Part shown: in pieces, positions 40,274 to 49,392 of the stretch
Layout of the letters: each line of letters begins with the position of its first letter
Numbering within the stretch: position 1 is the first letter of the stretch
Assembly (NCBI GenBank): GCA_009859145.1
Contig: VRVR01000011.1
Location: 268,026-332,025 of the forward strand
DNA from: Andalucia godoyi
Lineage: Eukaryota > Discoba > Jakobea > Jakobida > Andaluciidae
Direction: 5' to 3'
DNA length: 64,000 nucleotides
Program-made: the position numbers and the translations under genes
Notes under the pieces: model-generated
Database searches by the model: none
Told to the model about the DNA's origin: nothing
The model's input: the letters and a program-made list of their open reading frames with translations, nothing else

Positions 40274-43200
40274 ATGTCGAATTCCGAGAATACAATGAAT
40301 TCTGGTCCAGCTGCGGGGTCGGGCGTTCTCTTCAGTGAAAATCCGCCTGGATTGGCGGATCCTATTTCCCGATTTGCAGAGTATGATGATGCAGGGACAA
40401 TCGAGGTTGACAAGTCGGAACTCTCAACCGGGCTAACAGGGAACAGCAATCGTGTTGCCTCCCAAGTACCAACGAAATCCAAAGGTGGAGTTGTCGACCC
40501 ATTTTCCATTCGTTATCCATTGAAAGTCCGGATGTTTGTCTACGTGCTTGCTTTGATGAGCTTCTTCGGAATTGTTGCTTTAATCGTTTGGTATGGAGGT
40601 TTCCTGGAAGTCTACCGAAATTCAAAGGATCTGCATGTCGACGATGAACTTCGAGCGAAAACCGTGGTCTTTGACGAGTACTTGACGGTTGGCCGTGGCC
40701 CTGGCGATCGAACACTGCTCTCGGATCCGACATTAGGCGCGTCTCTTGTGGAAGTGAATAGCACATTTACGAATCGGATCACAGTACTGGAGGTTGCCGC
40801 ATTTTCAAACGACGTCAGCATGAGTGGAATGACAATCCAGAGCAACTTGTCGTCGTTGTCCCAAATTCATGGAATCTCGCTACGGATCGAGGATAACATT
40901 GTGGCGCAGTCTTCTGTAACGATTCTTCCCAATGCCTCCATTGTCAGTAACGGAAACTTGAGCGTTGGCGGTCGTTTACAAGCATCTACTCTCGTCGTAT
41001 CGAGCACCGCGCAGTTCTCGGGCAAAGTGGTGTTGGATAATCGTTTTACGGCGACATCACTCGCTGCCTTTGGTCGTTTAGTGCTAACGGGCTCTGTATC
41101 TTCGAACAGGACTGTATCATCTGGTCTGACAACCTTCACGGCTCCTGTCGCCAATAATGGATTCTCTGAATTTTCGGGTCCATTTACAAAACTCTTTTCC
41201 ACCTTTTTTGCCACCGACACATTGACATCGTCGTCGTTATCGAGCTCCGTTTCGATAATTGGTCGTCTCTTTGCACGATCCTCACCATCGCCTTCCCTCC
41301 GCATTACAGCGCCAGTATTCTTTGAAGAAAACTCCACGAGCACATCCGGGAAGTTTGACTTTTTGGCAGAAACGCATGTGTCCGGGTTAGCCTACGTGCA
41401 TGGTGATGCATTCGCGTCTGCGGACACCTTTTGGAGTGGGAATGCCACAATTTATGGCGCGGTGTGCGTCAACGGCTCCAGCTCGTTTTTCAACAAGTCC
41501 ATGATCGAGGAATCTCTGTTCGCTGCACAGTCAGTCTTTGTCATTGGAGGAAACTGGACCAACATTGGACGCACGATCTTTAAAAATGATCTGCAAGTTG
41601 ATGGAAATTTCTCCGCCGACGGAGCGATCAACTCATCGGGCTACGTTTTGCTGAAGGACGCTTTTGTTGCGAATGGTCCAGTAATCGTTGGTTCACCATT
41701 CGTTGTCTCAGGAAGTTCGTGGTTCAATGGTTCCACCAATGCAAGCGTGGTTGTCGTTCACGGAGATTTTCGCTCTGTAGGACCTGCAGTGTTTTATGCG
41801 GAACTTGATTTCTCGTTGGTCGTGAATGTTTCAGTGGGCATTGTTGTCGACTCAAATGCAATTATCGCAGGCCCGTTGTTCTCAAAGGGAATGCTAAGTC
41901 TGACGGATGCTTCAGCGAAGATGGACCTGACGGTCAACGGTTCTGCATCTTGGAGTTCCCCTGCGTTCTTCAACCAGTCTGTCTCATTTCTTTCTCCTGT
42001 TCGTGTACTGGAGACTGCAGTCATACACGGAGATCTCCTTGTCAATTCTTCTTCCTGGTTGAGCAAGTCTGATGTTGTTATTTTAAGCGGTTTGCAAGTA
42101 GCAAAGAAGTCTTATTTTCAGGCGGCCGTCAATATCTCAGCATGGCTTGTGGTTGCCGAAGACGCGTTCATCAACTTGGATGTGTCTGCTGGTCGAAATC
42201 TTTCGGTGTCCGGGACTGTGAAGACTTTGAGAGACCTCAAGGTCGGTTCTGCGATGACATTACTAGGGGCTGCGACATTCATGTCTGACGTCAACATTTT
42301 GAACTCTTTGAATGTCAGCGGAGTAGTCATTATCAACGGCAGCTGGACCTCTCTTTCTTCCTTCATTGTTTCTGGCGAGGGATCTCTTCAGAGGTCGAGC
42401 TTTCAAGGACCTGTGCATATAGATGGAGGTGCTTCGTTTTCCGATACGTCGACAGTGTTAGTGACCGCTCAGACTGATGTGCAGGGCAGTACAGTATTTT
42501 CCTCTGGCAGTCGGTTGATGGGACTCTCGTCACGATTCTATGCAGCTGTTTCTGCTCAGTCGTCAATGACAATTCTCCGGGAGTTAACTGCTTCTGGGAG
42601 CGTGGCTTTTGTGGACACCGCTGGTCTTCACTCTCTTGAAGCGAGCTCAGGAGCTTGGATCGCAGGAGACCTTGTTGTCCGAGGTATTTCCAACTTTTCC
42701 GGTCCTGTTGTATCGGCAGTTGCGGGGTTCACTGCCGGAATGAATGTTTCAGGTGATGCCGAATTTGGCGGTCCTGTTGTGTTCCGGTCTGCAGTGCGTG
42801 CGTCAGGTCCTGTAAGATCTCTTGGTGCAGTGCGGGTGGATTCGATGCTCACTGCGAATGCTCCAGCTTCACTGTCGAGTACCGCTGTCTTTGTGTCTCC
42901 GGTCACTGCCACATTCAACGTGACCTGCAACGGCGCCGTGCGAGTTTTCTCGACAGGAATCGCAGAGCTTCGTGGGGAAACATTAATCGATTCCGCAAGA
43001 CCCGTCCTTGTCCGGGGCTCATTGGATTTTTACGGCCCCGTGACTGTCTCAGGTACACTGTCCCTTTCCAACAGCGTCACGTTCTCCGGAAGCTCCGTAT
43101 TTGTGAATTACGGATCGACAACATTTTCAAATCCGGTAACCGTGAATTCGGTGTGGAATGTCTCTGGAGCGACAACGGTGACGGGAGTAGCACTGTTCTC

Positions 43201-43660
43201 TAGCAGTGTGTCTGTTTCTGTTAGCGGGACCTTGACACACACTGGCGGATCGGCCGCAACCTTCAAGGACACAGTGTTGTTTTCGAATGCAACATCTCTC
43301 CAGAACGCTGCTATTTTTCGGGCGGGTACAACATTCGGCGCCGCAGTTTCAGTGACTGGAAATATTGATCTTAACAATGACGCTAATTTTATTGGGACGT
43401 TCAGCTCGAATACACTCGGTACGGTGAAGTTCATGTACGACGTTGTGTTTTCTGGCACGTCTGGTCCGCAGTTTGCTTCAGATTTTCTTGCGGTTCCCTC
43501 GGCTTCTCTGGGACGCTACGATCCTAGGGTTGTTGTATCCGCGACCAATCCATATCCTTATCCATTTCAATGTTTGCAGTTCAAAACAACTCTGTCGCTT
43601 CCGTGGTTCTCTTCTGGATCTGGCTGTTTTTATGTGATGAAACGCGCAGATCTTTCATAG
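40274..43660 (+). CDS. Giant type II membrane protein with repetitive beta-solenoid-like ectodomain (family member B)
   Basis: This intronless protein of 1,128 residues has the same plan as the 33977 protein. A ~85-residue cytosolic N-terminus ends in RYPLKVR. The transmembrane segment is at ~86-108 (MFVYVLALMSFFGIVALIVW). The ectodomain of ~1,000 residues is made of short repeats such as NLSVGGRLQASTLVVSS, LNVSGVVIINGS and VTVSGTLSLSNSVTFSG, with many N-x-S/T sites and almost no cysteine. The C-terminal ~45 residues depart from the repeat and carry two cysteines (PFQCLQFKTTLSLP ... GSGCFYVMKRADLS), parallel to the cap of family member A. The positive-inside charge pattern predicts the repeats outside or in the lumen. 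It converges with the 43770 gene, with only ~110 bp between the stops. The cytosolic tails of the three proteins are not alike, so tail partners may differ. Confidence 0.85.
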   Translation: MSNSENTMNSGPAAGSGVLFSENPPGLADPISRFAEYDDAGTIEVDKSELSTGLTGNSNRVASQVPTKSKGGVVDPFSIRYPLKVRMFVYVLALMSFFGIVALIVWYGGFLEVYRNSKDLHVDDELRAKTVVFDEYLTVGRGPGDRTLLSDPTLGASLVEVNSTFTNRITVLEVAAFSNDVSMSGMTIQSNLSSLSQIHGISLRIEDNIVAQSSVTILPNASIVSNGNLSVGGRLQASTLVVSSTAQFSGKVVLDNRFTATSLAAFGRLVLTGSVSSNRTVSSGLTTFTAPVANNGFSEFSGPFTKLFSTFFATDTLTSSSLSSSVSIIGRLFARSSPSPSLRITAPVFFEENSTSTSGKFDFLAETHVSGLAYVHGDAFASADTFWSGNATIYGAVCVNGSSSFFNKSMIEESLFAAQSVFVIGGNWTNIGRTIFKNDLQVDGNFSADGAINSSGYVLLKDAFVANGPVIVGSPFVVSGSSWFNGSTNASVVVVHGDFRSVGPAVFYAELDFSLVVNVSVGIVVDSNAIIAGPLFSKGMLSLTDASAKMDLTVNGSASWSSPAFFNQSVSFLSPVRVLETAVIHGDLLVNSSSWLSKSDVVILSGLQVAKKSYFQAAVNISAWLVVAEDAFINLDVSAGRNLSVSGTVKTLRDLKVGSAMTLLGAATFMSDVNILNSLNVSGVVIINGSWTSLSSFIVSGEGSLQRSSFQGPVHIDGGASFSDTSTVLVTAQTDVQGSTVFSSGSRLMGLSSRFYAAVSAQSSMTILRELTASGSVAFVDTAGLHSLEASSGAWIAGDLVVRGISNFSGPVVSAVAGFTAGMNVSGDAEFGGPVVFRSAVRASGPVRSLGAVRVDSMLTANAPASLSSTAVFVSPVTATFNVTCNGAVRVFSTGIAELRGETLIDSARPVLVRGSLDFYGPVTVSGTLSLSNSVTFSGSSVFVNYGSTTFSNPVTVNSVWNVSGATTVTGVALFSSSVSVSVSGTLTHTGGSAATFKDTVLFSNATSLQNAAIFRAGTTFGAAVSVTGNIDLNNDANFIGTFSSNTLGTVKFMYDVVFSGTSGPQFASDFLAVPSASLGRYDPRVVVSATNPYPYPFQCLQFKTTLSLPWFSSGSGCFYVMKRADLS

Positions 43661-43769
43661 TGTTCGAACCAATGTATATTACGATATTTCCCCCCACCAC
43701 CGCCACGACCAAGTGAACTTTGCTTCTTTTTTCTATTTTTTTCTATTTTTTTCTTCAGCAACCACGACA

Positions 43770-46700
43770 TCAAGGTGATCGACATCCTGCAACCTCATCT
43801 ATGTACAGCAAACAGGACGGAGTGAACGTGGTATCAAGCAGATCCACGTAAAGACAGCCCAGCCGACAGAGCTTCACAACCGACAACGGCGACCCATCAT
43901 AGATCTGAATTTCATACGGCGTATCTACGCGAGGAGTTTCGAATTGTGCATACGCGCTGAAGTCATCGTTCTGAAAGATTACAGAACGGAGATTGAAGTT
44001 ACCAGAGAAGGTGACAACTTTCAAGTTTCCCACGGAACCACTGAATGACATGGACCCTCCCACAGACACGTCACTTGAAAACGTATTCAGCGCCCCCTGA
44101 AGCGCAGCAGTCGACTCCATGGTCGCATTCTGGCTAAATTGAACCAAGTCCTCAAAAACAACGCCCGCAGGGGAAGTGAGAACAAGCGGTCCGTTAACAA
44201 GCAGACTGGAAGAGGACGACAAAATGGTAACACTTGCAGACATCCCGACAGAACCGCTGAAGGAGGCAACGGAAGCAGAACTTGCGGTCACTGCACCGTT
44301 CAAGGTCGACGCTCCAGCCAACAGGACGGGACCATTGAAAGTCAAGCTGCTCCCTGTCAGGCTGACTGCACTGGATAATGAAGTTGCTGCTCGAAACGTT
44401 GTTTGCTTCGAGGCGTCCGAAATAGAAAACATTGCGGACGGAGACACAGTGAGATTACCGTACACCGTCGTATCAGCATCGACGACAATGTTTCCTCCTC
44501 CAACAAACATTGAAGAACCCCAAATGTTGACAGAACTCGAAAAATTCGACAAGCTGCCAACAGCAGTTGTCAGACCACCATCGAAAAACACAGGACCGCT
44601 CATCGTAGAATCATTTGACCAGCGAAACTCTTGCGATCCGACCGTCCACGGTCCAGAGGCTGTGAGAAATGCAGTCGCACGAAAATCGACGATGCCGCCA
44701 AAGTTCGTCGTGTGATTCGCGTATACTTCATTCGTGATCGTTACCGCAGCAAACACTGAGAAGGAATCCAACATCGAATAGCCGCTAACATTCAAGAACG
44801 GAGACACAAACAGAGAATGATTAACGTAAGCGCCCTTGAAAAATGTCGCACCCCAGCCAGAACCGCCTAAGAAACTTGAATTCATCGTTACAAACAAGTC
44901 TTTCGAGATTTGCAACCCTGCATCAATATGGCCCACTTCAACATGCGCAGGGGATCCGGCTATTTGAATACCATTCCAAAAGTTGACTGTGCCGTTAGCT
45001 GCAAAGGATCCGGCAAAGCTAGCATTTCCTGCGCAAGACACGTTCGCTGCAAACGACGCGTTGTTCGCAAGGTACAGGGCCGAAGAAAACTCAGCTCCTC
45101 CAGACGCAACGGAGTTTGTACCAATGATCACGCGGTTCGCGAAAACAGAGGTTCCCTTTACGGAGACAGAAGAATTGACCGATGTTACTCCCAATACTGT
45201 GGACGAGCCAGAAACCAACAAGAATCGATCGACTGAGACCGAAGACGCAACTGACATGTTCACGGAGACCGACAGGGAAAGATTGGAGAAAAGAGATGCA
45301 GAAAAGACGGCGGAATCCGCAATAAAACTAGAACCAAAAACATAGACCGTGTCTGCCAGGACAGCGCTTGCAGAAACACTCAGGGTCCCGAGAATGACCA
45401 GAGGTGGGCTGCACACAGCTGAACCCCGGACCGTTGTTCCACCAGCGACGGAGAAATTCTGGTAAAGCGACATCGGGTTGCTTCCGACTGTCAAATTCGT
45501 GCCGAAATTTGAGGAAGACCTGAAAATTGCACTGCCAAGCAACTCAAAAGTGCGAGAAATGTTCATCTGGTTTCCCACAGTAGCACCGTAAACCGAAAGA
45601 TTTGACAGAACTGCCAAGTATTGATTAACATCCAAGACGTTGATCAGCAGAGGAGCTTCCACACGAACCGCGCTTTCGAATGAGGAGGTGTAGCCAGTGA
45701 CGCTCAGGTACCCGGATATTGACAGATTGGAAATACTGGAATACCCTTGCAGCTCGGATCGTTCCTTGAACACGTTTGAAGCATACAGCAGCGCACCCGC
45801 TGCTGAAGATACATTCATCACCGCAGGAGCAGCAGTCTGGAAAACGCCTTGACACTCGGATCCTCCCGATACGCTGACAGCCTTCTCAAACTCTCCTCCG
45901 CCTTCGAAAAACATGGAATTGTTGACGGACATGCCGAATCCACTCAAACTCGAAGAATCTCCAATTTGTGCATTTTTGCCGACCCACAAAGACTGCAGAA
46001 AGAGAGATTGACCTGAGGCTCTCCAATCGGAAAACACTTGTAGAAGACTGGTAGCACTCACGCTCCAATCACCGTACCCATTAATATTCAATCGATGCAC
46101 GGATCCTCCCGAGAACATGATGTCTCTTGTAGCATTAATCACGACATTAAAATCCACAGATCGTTGAAAGACTGTCGTGCCGGAAAAGCTCACAGGGCTT
46201 TCGAAAATGATCTGCTGCCGATACACAGCCAGCACATCGGTGATCTCAAAACTCGGCCGTGAAGACAGCGATGATGCCGACAGTTTAACAATTGCGGGTC
46301 CGTCAAATACTGTCTCATTTGCCAGAAAACGCACCGGTCCACGCAACGTCAGGTTTCCAGAGAAGACCGTTTTCCCTGAAAGAAGCATCTGTTGGGTCGC
46401 AAGCGTGCCTGCGAAAGACGATATGTTGAGTGCAGAGATGCACGTCGCACGCACAAGTTCTGCTTGGTGGAGCACGTCAATGTCGGTAAACAAGCCGTTC
46501 CCGATGAACCCTGACGACGACGAATAAGAAGAAGACGAAGAAGTTGATGATTCCAGAGCGATTCGATCGGTTATGGACATCGATGCAATCCTTGATGTAT
46601 CTGCAATCGACACATTTCCTCCCAGCACGTCCACAGTATGTCCAACTTCAACCCGGAACACATTCCGCACATGTGCTTCTGCGCTCCAATTCGACTGAAA

Positions 46701-47414
46701 AGCACTGAACAGTCCACTGACCACTACGGATCCTCCTGCCGAAATATTGAGCCGCTGAAAGGTCGTTGTATTCAGGAAGAACGACGGGGAATTCACAGTG
46801 AACGTCGGCCCGGAAAACACAAATGGCGCATTTGAAAACGCAGTCGAAGTCGAATCTGACGAGAAAAATTGCATTGCACAAGTCGATTGCGCGACGGCAG
46901 CAGACGACGAAGCGGCGCTTCCGATGCAAAGACTGTCAATTGCTCGGATTCGTGCGGCTGTTAAGTCGCCTGAGATGTGCATGTCGAATTTATCCATGTA
47001 CTGATGCGCATCCATGTAAAACACAATACTGATGCAGAACAGAATAAGCGCAAACACACAGAAAGCGAGCACCGAGCGACGCACCCCAGAGCGAAATGCA
47101 CTTTTGTACTCTTCATTTGGAAGTCTATCGGATCTGCCGCCTTTCGCCGCAAAGTCCCGATCCTGGATTGGTTTCAACCGAAAATTACTTAATGGGGTTG
47201 ACAACGGCGGCGGTGGGACGGTTATGCGCTTCGCCACGGGATTCTGAAATGCAAGAGGATTCCCCAGTGGTGGCGGAAGGGAGGTGGTGGCGGTGCGTGG
47301 GTTTGCTACCTCCTCACGACCATTGGTTCTGTTGTTACTCCTCTGACTACCACTACCACTATCGCTACTGCTGCTGCCGTCTGCGTCCTCTTCAAACTTT
47401 GGAACAGATAACAT
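43770..47414 (-). CDS. Giant type II membrane protein with repetitive beta-solenoid-like ectodomain (family member C)
   Basis: ATG at 47412-47414 (MLSVPKFEEDADG) gives 1,214 residues. An in-frame ATG at 47528 would add 38 residues. The cytosolic part (~113 residues) has serine/aspartate and proline runs and ends FRSGVRR before the transmembrane segment (~114-133, SVLAFCVFALILFCISIVFY). The ectodomain repeats the pattern seen in members A and B, for example SVSVKGTSVFANRVIIG, NVSCAGNASFAGSFAANG and VSVGGSMSFSGSVG, with dense N-x-S/T sites. Its C-terminal cap is the most cysteine-rich (KLCRLGCLYVDLL ... PSCLLYIDEVAGC). It has a few extra cysteines in the N-terminal ectodomain (LCIGS...STCAMQ). 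It lies tail to tail with member B and head to head with the secreted protein gene at 48032. Confidence 0.83.
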   Translation of the reverse strand: MLSVPKFEEDADGSSSSDSGSGSQRSNNRTNGREEVANPRTATTSLPPPLGNPLAFQNPVAKRITVPPPPLSTPLSNFRLKPIQDRDFAAKGGRSDRLPNEEYKSAFRSGVRRSVLAFCVFALILFCISIVFYMDAHQYMDKFDMHISGDLTAARIRAIDSLCIGSAASSSAAVAQSTCAMQFFSSDSTSTAFSNAPFVFSGPTFTVNSPSFFLNTTTFQRLNISAGGSVVVSGLFSAFQSNWSAEAHVRNVFRVEVGHTVDVLGGNVSIADTSRIASMSITDRIALESSTSSSSSYSSSSGFIGNGLFTDIDVLHQAELVRATCISALNISSFAGTLATQQMLLSGKTVFSGNLTLRGPVRFLANETVFDGPAIVKLSASSLSSRPSFEITDVLAVYRQQIIFESPVSFSGTTVFQRSVDFNVVINATRDIMFSGGSVHRLNINGYGDWSVSATSLLQVFSDWRASGQSLFLQSLWVGKNAQIGDSSSLSGFGMSVNNSMFFEGGGEFEKAVSVSGGSECQGVFQTAAPAVMNVSSAAGALLYASNVFKERSELQGYSSISNLSISGYLSVTGYTSSFESAVRVEAPLLINVLDVNQYLAVLSNLSVYGATVGNQMNISRTFELLGSAIFRSSSNFGTNLTVGSNPMSLYQNFSVAGGTTVRGSAVCSPPLVILGTLSVSASAVLADTVYVFGSSFIADSAVFSASLFSNLSLSVSVNMSVASSVSVDRFLLVSGSSTVLGVTSVNSSVSVKGTSVFANRVIIGTNSVASGGAEFSSALYLANNASFAANVSCAGNASFAGSFAANGTVNFWNGIQIAGSPAHVEVGHIDAGLQISKDLFVTMNSSFLGGSGWGATFFKGAYVNHSLFVSPFLNVSGYSMLDSFSVFAAVTITNEVYANHTTNFGGIVDFRATAFLTASGPWTVGSQEFRWSNDSTMSGPVFFDGGLTTAVGSLSNFSSSVNIWGSSMFVGGGNIVVDADTTVYGNLTVSPSAMFSISDASKQTTFRAATSLSSAVSLTGSSLTFNGPVLLAGASTLNGAVTASSASVASFSGSVGMSASVTILSSSSSLLVNGPLVLTSPAGVVFEDLVQFSQNATMESTAALQGALNTFSSDVSVGGSMSFSGSVGNLKVVTFSGNFNLRSVIFQNDDFSAYAQFETPRVDTPYEIQIYDGSPLSVVKLCRLGCLYVDLLDTTFTPSCLLYIDEVAGCRSP

Positions 47415-48031
47415 CACGCTTGCTTCGTCACTACGAACGTAACGGACAGCAGAGCGTGACACAAACGCAGAAAAAAAAAGTATTACCCTCCAACCCCAAC
47501 CTCTCCCAAACACTGAGCCCGCCCGCATGCTGCGCCTCAAACAGATTATTTGTCGTTAAAAAAGGGACTTTTTATTTTACAGTCAGCATCAGCGCCCATC
47601 CAATGAGTTTTCTGCAATCTGCCGAAGAAAAAGATCGGTCTTCATTCAACAGCAACGTCGACGGCTGCCAGCTCAGCCATATTATTTGATGATAATATCA
47701 CAGCCGTTTCTCCAGACGTTTGGGTTGGAGGGTTATAATAAATATAGTAAAACATGGATTCCAATCGTTTCATTTCCTTTCTTTGGCGGTGTCCGCACAT
47801 CAGTGGGCATCAATGGATGACAAGAGGACAAAAGAAGTCTTCCCCGATCGGGAATTCGGGAATTCGGGAGTTTCCAATTTCCCCATTTCCCGAATTTCCT
47901 ATTCCTGTTCCCTCCAACTCCCAGAGAACATCAGAGAGCGTTTTCCCCTGAGAAATCGTCAGTGCGGCATCGCAATTCAGGAGGCAACCGTTTTTATTGC
48001 TACTGTATCGTTGAATCCCACCCACCCTGAA
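47415..48031. other. Divergent promoter region with a short repeat copy
   Basis: The gap between solenoid C (-) and the secreted protein gene (+). It holds the short copy of the dispersed repeat (47580-47736). At 47847-47900 an inverted set of gggaattc/cccgaatt units (atcgggaattcgggaattcg ... tttcccgaatttcc) could form a hairpin. A + frame is open from 47720 into the downstream gene, but its first part has no protein-like features. Confidence 0.55.
47580..47736 (+). repeat. Dispersed repeat, short copy
   Basis: This copy carries both end blocks described for 1726-2636 (30 bp with one mismatch, 25 bp with two) in the same order and orientation, but only ~100 bp apart. The 12-bp palindrome of block 2 is broken here by a C-to-T change (ccagacgtttgg). 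The interior shows no obvious match to the long copy. Confidence 0.55.
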
Positions 48032-49144
48032 ATGTCGAGGTGTGCACTTCGGTGTTTGTGGACATTTCTGCTGGTCTGCCTGCTTTGGCTGAGCGGACCG
48101 TTGCATGCAGAGACTGTGATCCCGTTGGCAAATACAACGGGATTGACGACAATTCGAACAGAATCGTTATTGTTTCGAAGTGGGACCCATGTTGCCGAGA
48201 TCACAGTTTTCGAAAAGATGTTCTTGTTGTATGCAGCAAATGGCAGCAATCTGCAACTTGCGCAAACGTTGGATGTTTCTTCAAAGTTTACGGGCTCAAG
48301 AGCTGCTTCGACAAACTGGGTACTCCTTCCCATTTTTGCTGCAGATACCCGACTGTTTTATCTTTCTCGAGATGTGTCAACTTTGCGATTCTCGATTCAT
48401 TCGCTGCATCTCAATACGACGACGTCTGCATTTGCAGATGAGCCGTTGCTGGATGTTTACACAGGTTCTTCGATTCTGTCTGCATCGGCATCATCCGATG
48501 ATCGATTTCTCTACTCTTCATTCCAAACTCCCAACACTTCGATCATTGTTTCAACGTATGATTCCGTTTCGTCCACTTGGTCCGCAACGACGCTTTTCAC
48601 AGCGCGAAACATTTGGCTTGTGGAGGCATCTGCGCGATTTGCTGTCGTGTACAAGCTGCGTGCAAAAGAACTGCAGATCCACGATCTCGACGCAAGTCCG
48701 CAGTCGAATATTATTCAAACTCTGTCGTTCTCCGATATTGTAGAGGACGTGAAACTCTCGGGAAGCACGCTGCTTGGACATCACATGATCGTCAAGCTGC
48801 TGACGGCAACTACCTCGCTGCGGTATTACCAATGGGATGCCGTGCAGTCGCAATTTGCACTCCGGAATTCGTCATTTACGCTTTCCAGCACGTTTGGAAG
48901 AAAGTACTCCATTGCGCCTCAGTGGATTGGCGTTGCACTCGACACTGGTGTTTGCCAGCTGTGGTTTGCAGACCCACTGACTGCCCAGTACCAAAATCTG
49001 ACATTGACACATTCCTTCTCGGCCCAGCGCTGCAAATCCATTGATGTTGCTTCCACAGCGACGCACGCCGCTCGCGTCCGAATCCAGTCGGAAAGCATCC
49101 TGGACGGTTCGTTTGTCCGAGTGTTTGATGTGTCATATTCGTGA
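48032..49144 (+). CDS. Secreted protein of unknown family, beta-rich
   Basis: ATG 48032 is chosen because it begins a clear signal peptide (RCLWTFLLVCLLWLSGPLHA, cleavage near HA-ET), giving 370 residues. The longer open frame upstream has no such features. The mature part is mostly short beta-type segments, several N-x-S/T sites and few cysteines (RCKS, GVCQLW). Segments such as LRYYQWDAVQSQF, FLYSSFQTPNTSIIVSTYD and GVALDTGVCQLWFADP resemble blades of a beta-propeller, but no signature repeat proves it. No membrane anchor follows, so it is likely secreted or lumenal. The head-to-head arrangement with solenoid gene C, in a ~600-bp shared region, raises the possibility of joint expression. 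Confidence 0.75.
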   Translation: MSRCALRCLWTFLLVCLLWLSGPLHAETVIPLANTTGLTTIRTESLLFRSGTHVAEITVFEKMFLLYAANGSNLQLAQTLDVSSKFTGSRAASTNWVLLPIFAADTRLFYLSRDVSTLRFSIHSLHLNTTTSAFADEPLLDVYTGSSILSASASSDDRFLYSSFQTPNTSIIVSTYDSVSSTWSATTLFTARNIWLVEASARFAVVYKLRAKELQIHDLDASPQSNIIQTLSFSDIVEDVKLSGSTLLGHHMIVKLLTATTSLRYYQWDAVQSQFALRNSSFTLSSTFGRKYSIAPQWIGVALDTGVCQLWFADPLTAQYQNLTLTHSFSAQRCKSIDVASTATHAARVRIQSESILDGSFVRVFDVSYS

Positions 49145-49392
49145 TTCCGCGTGGTTTGGTGTGTCTTCGGTTTTTTTTTTTTTTTTTGATTTGCACTGTC
49201 TCCGGATATCCTTACCTTTCTCCCATTTGATCAATGTACATTTTTATGAATGAAAACACAATGCGCGTTCTTCACTCTCATATCTTCCACGTCCATGGCA
49301 AGGGACAAGAAAAGGAACTCGGCTGTCCTGGAGAGGACGAGGAGAAAAAGAAAGAAAGAAAGATAGAAAAAAAGATGAAATCAACCATCACT

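Noticed and set aside
47720-48031. N-terminal extension of the secreted protein to 47720
   Set aside because: The extension would bury the signal peptide at 48032 and includes the repeat block and hairpin sequence.
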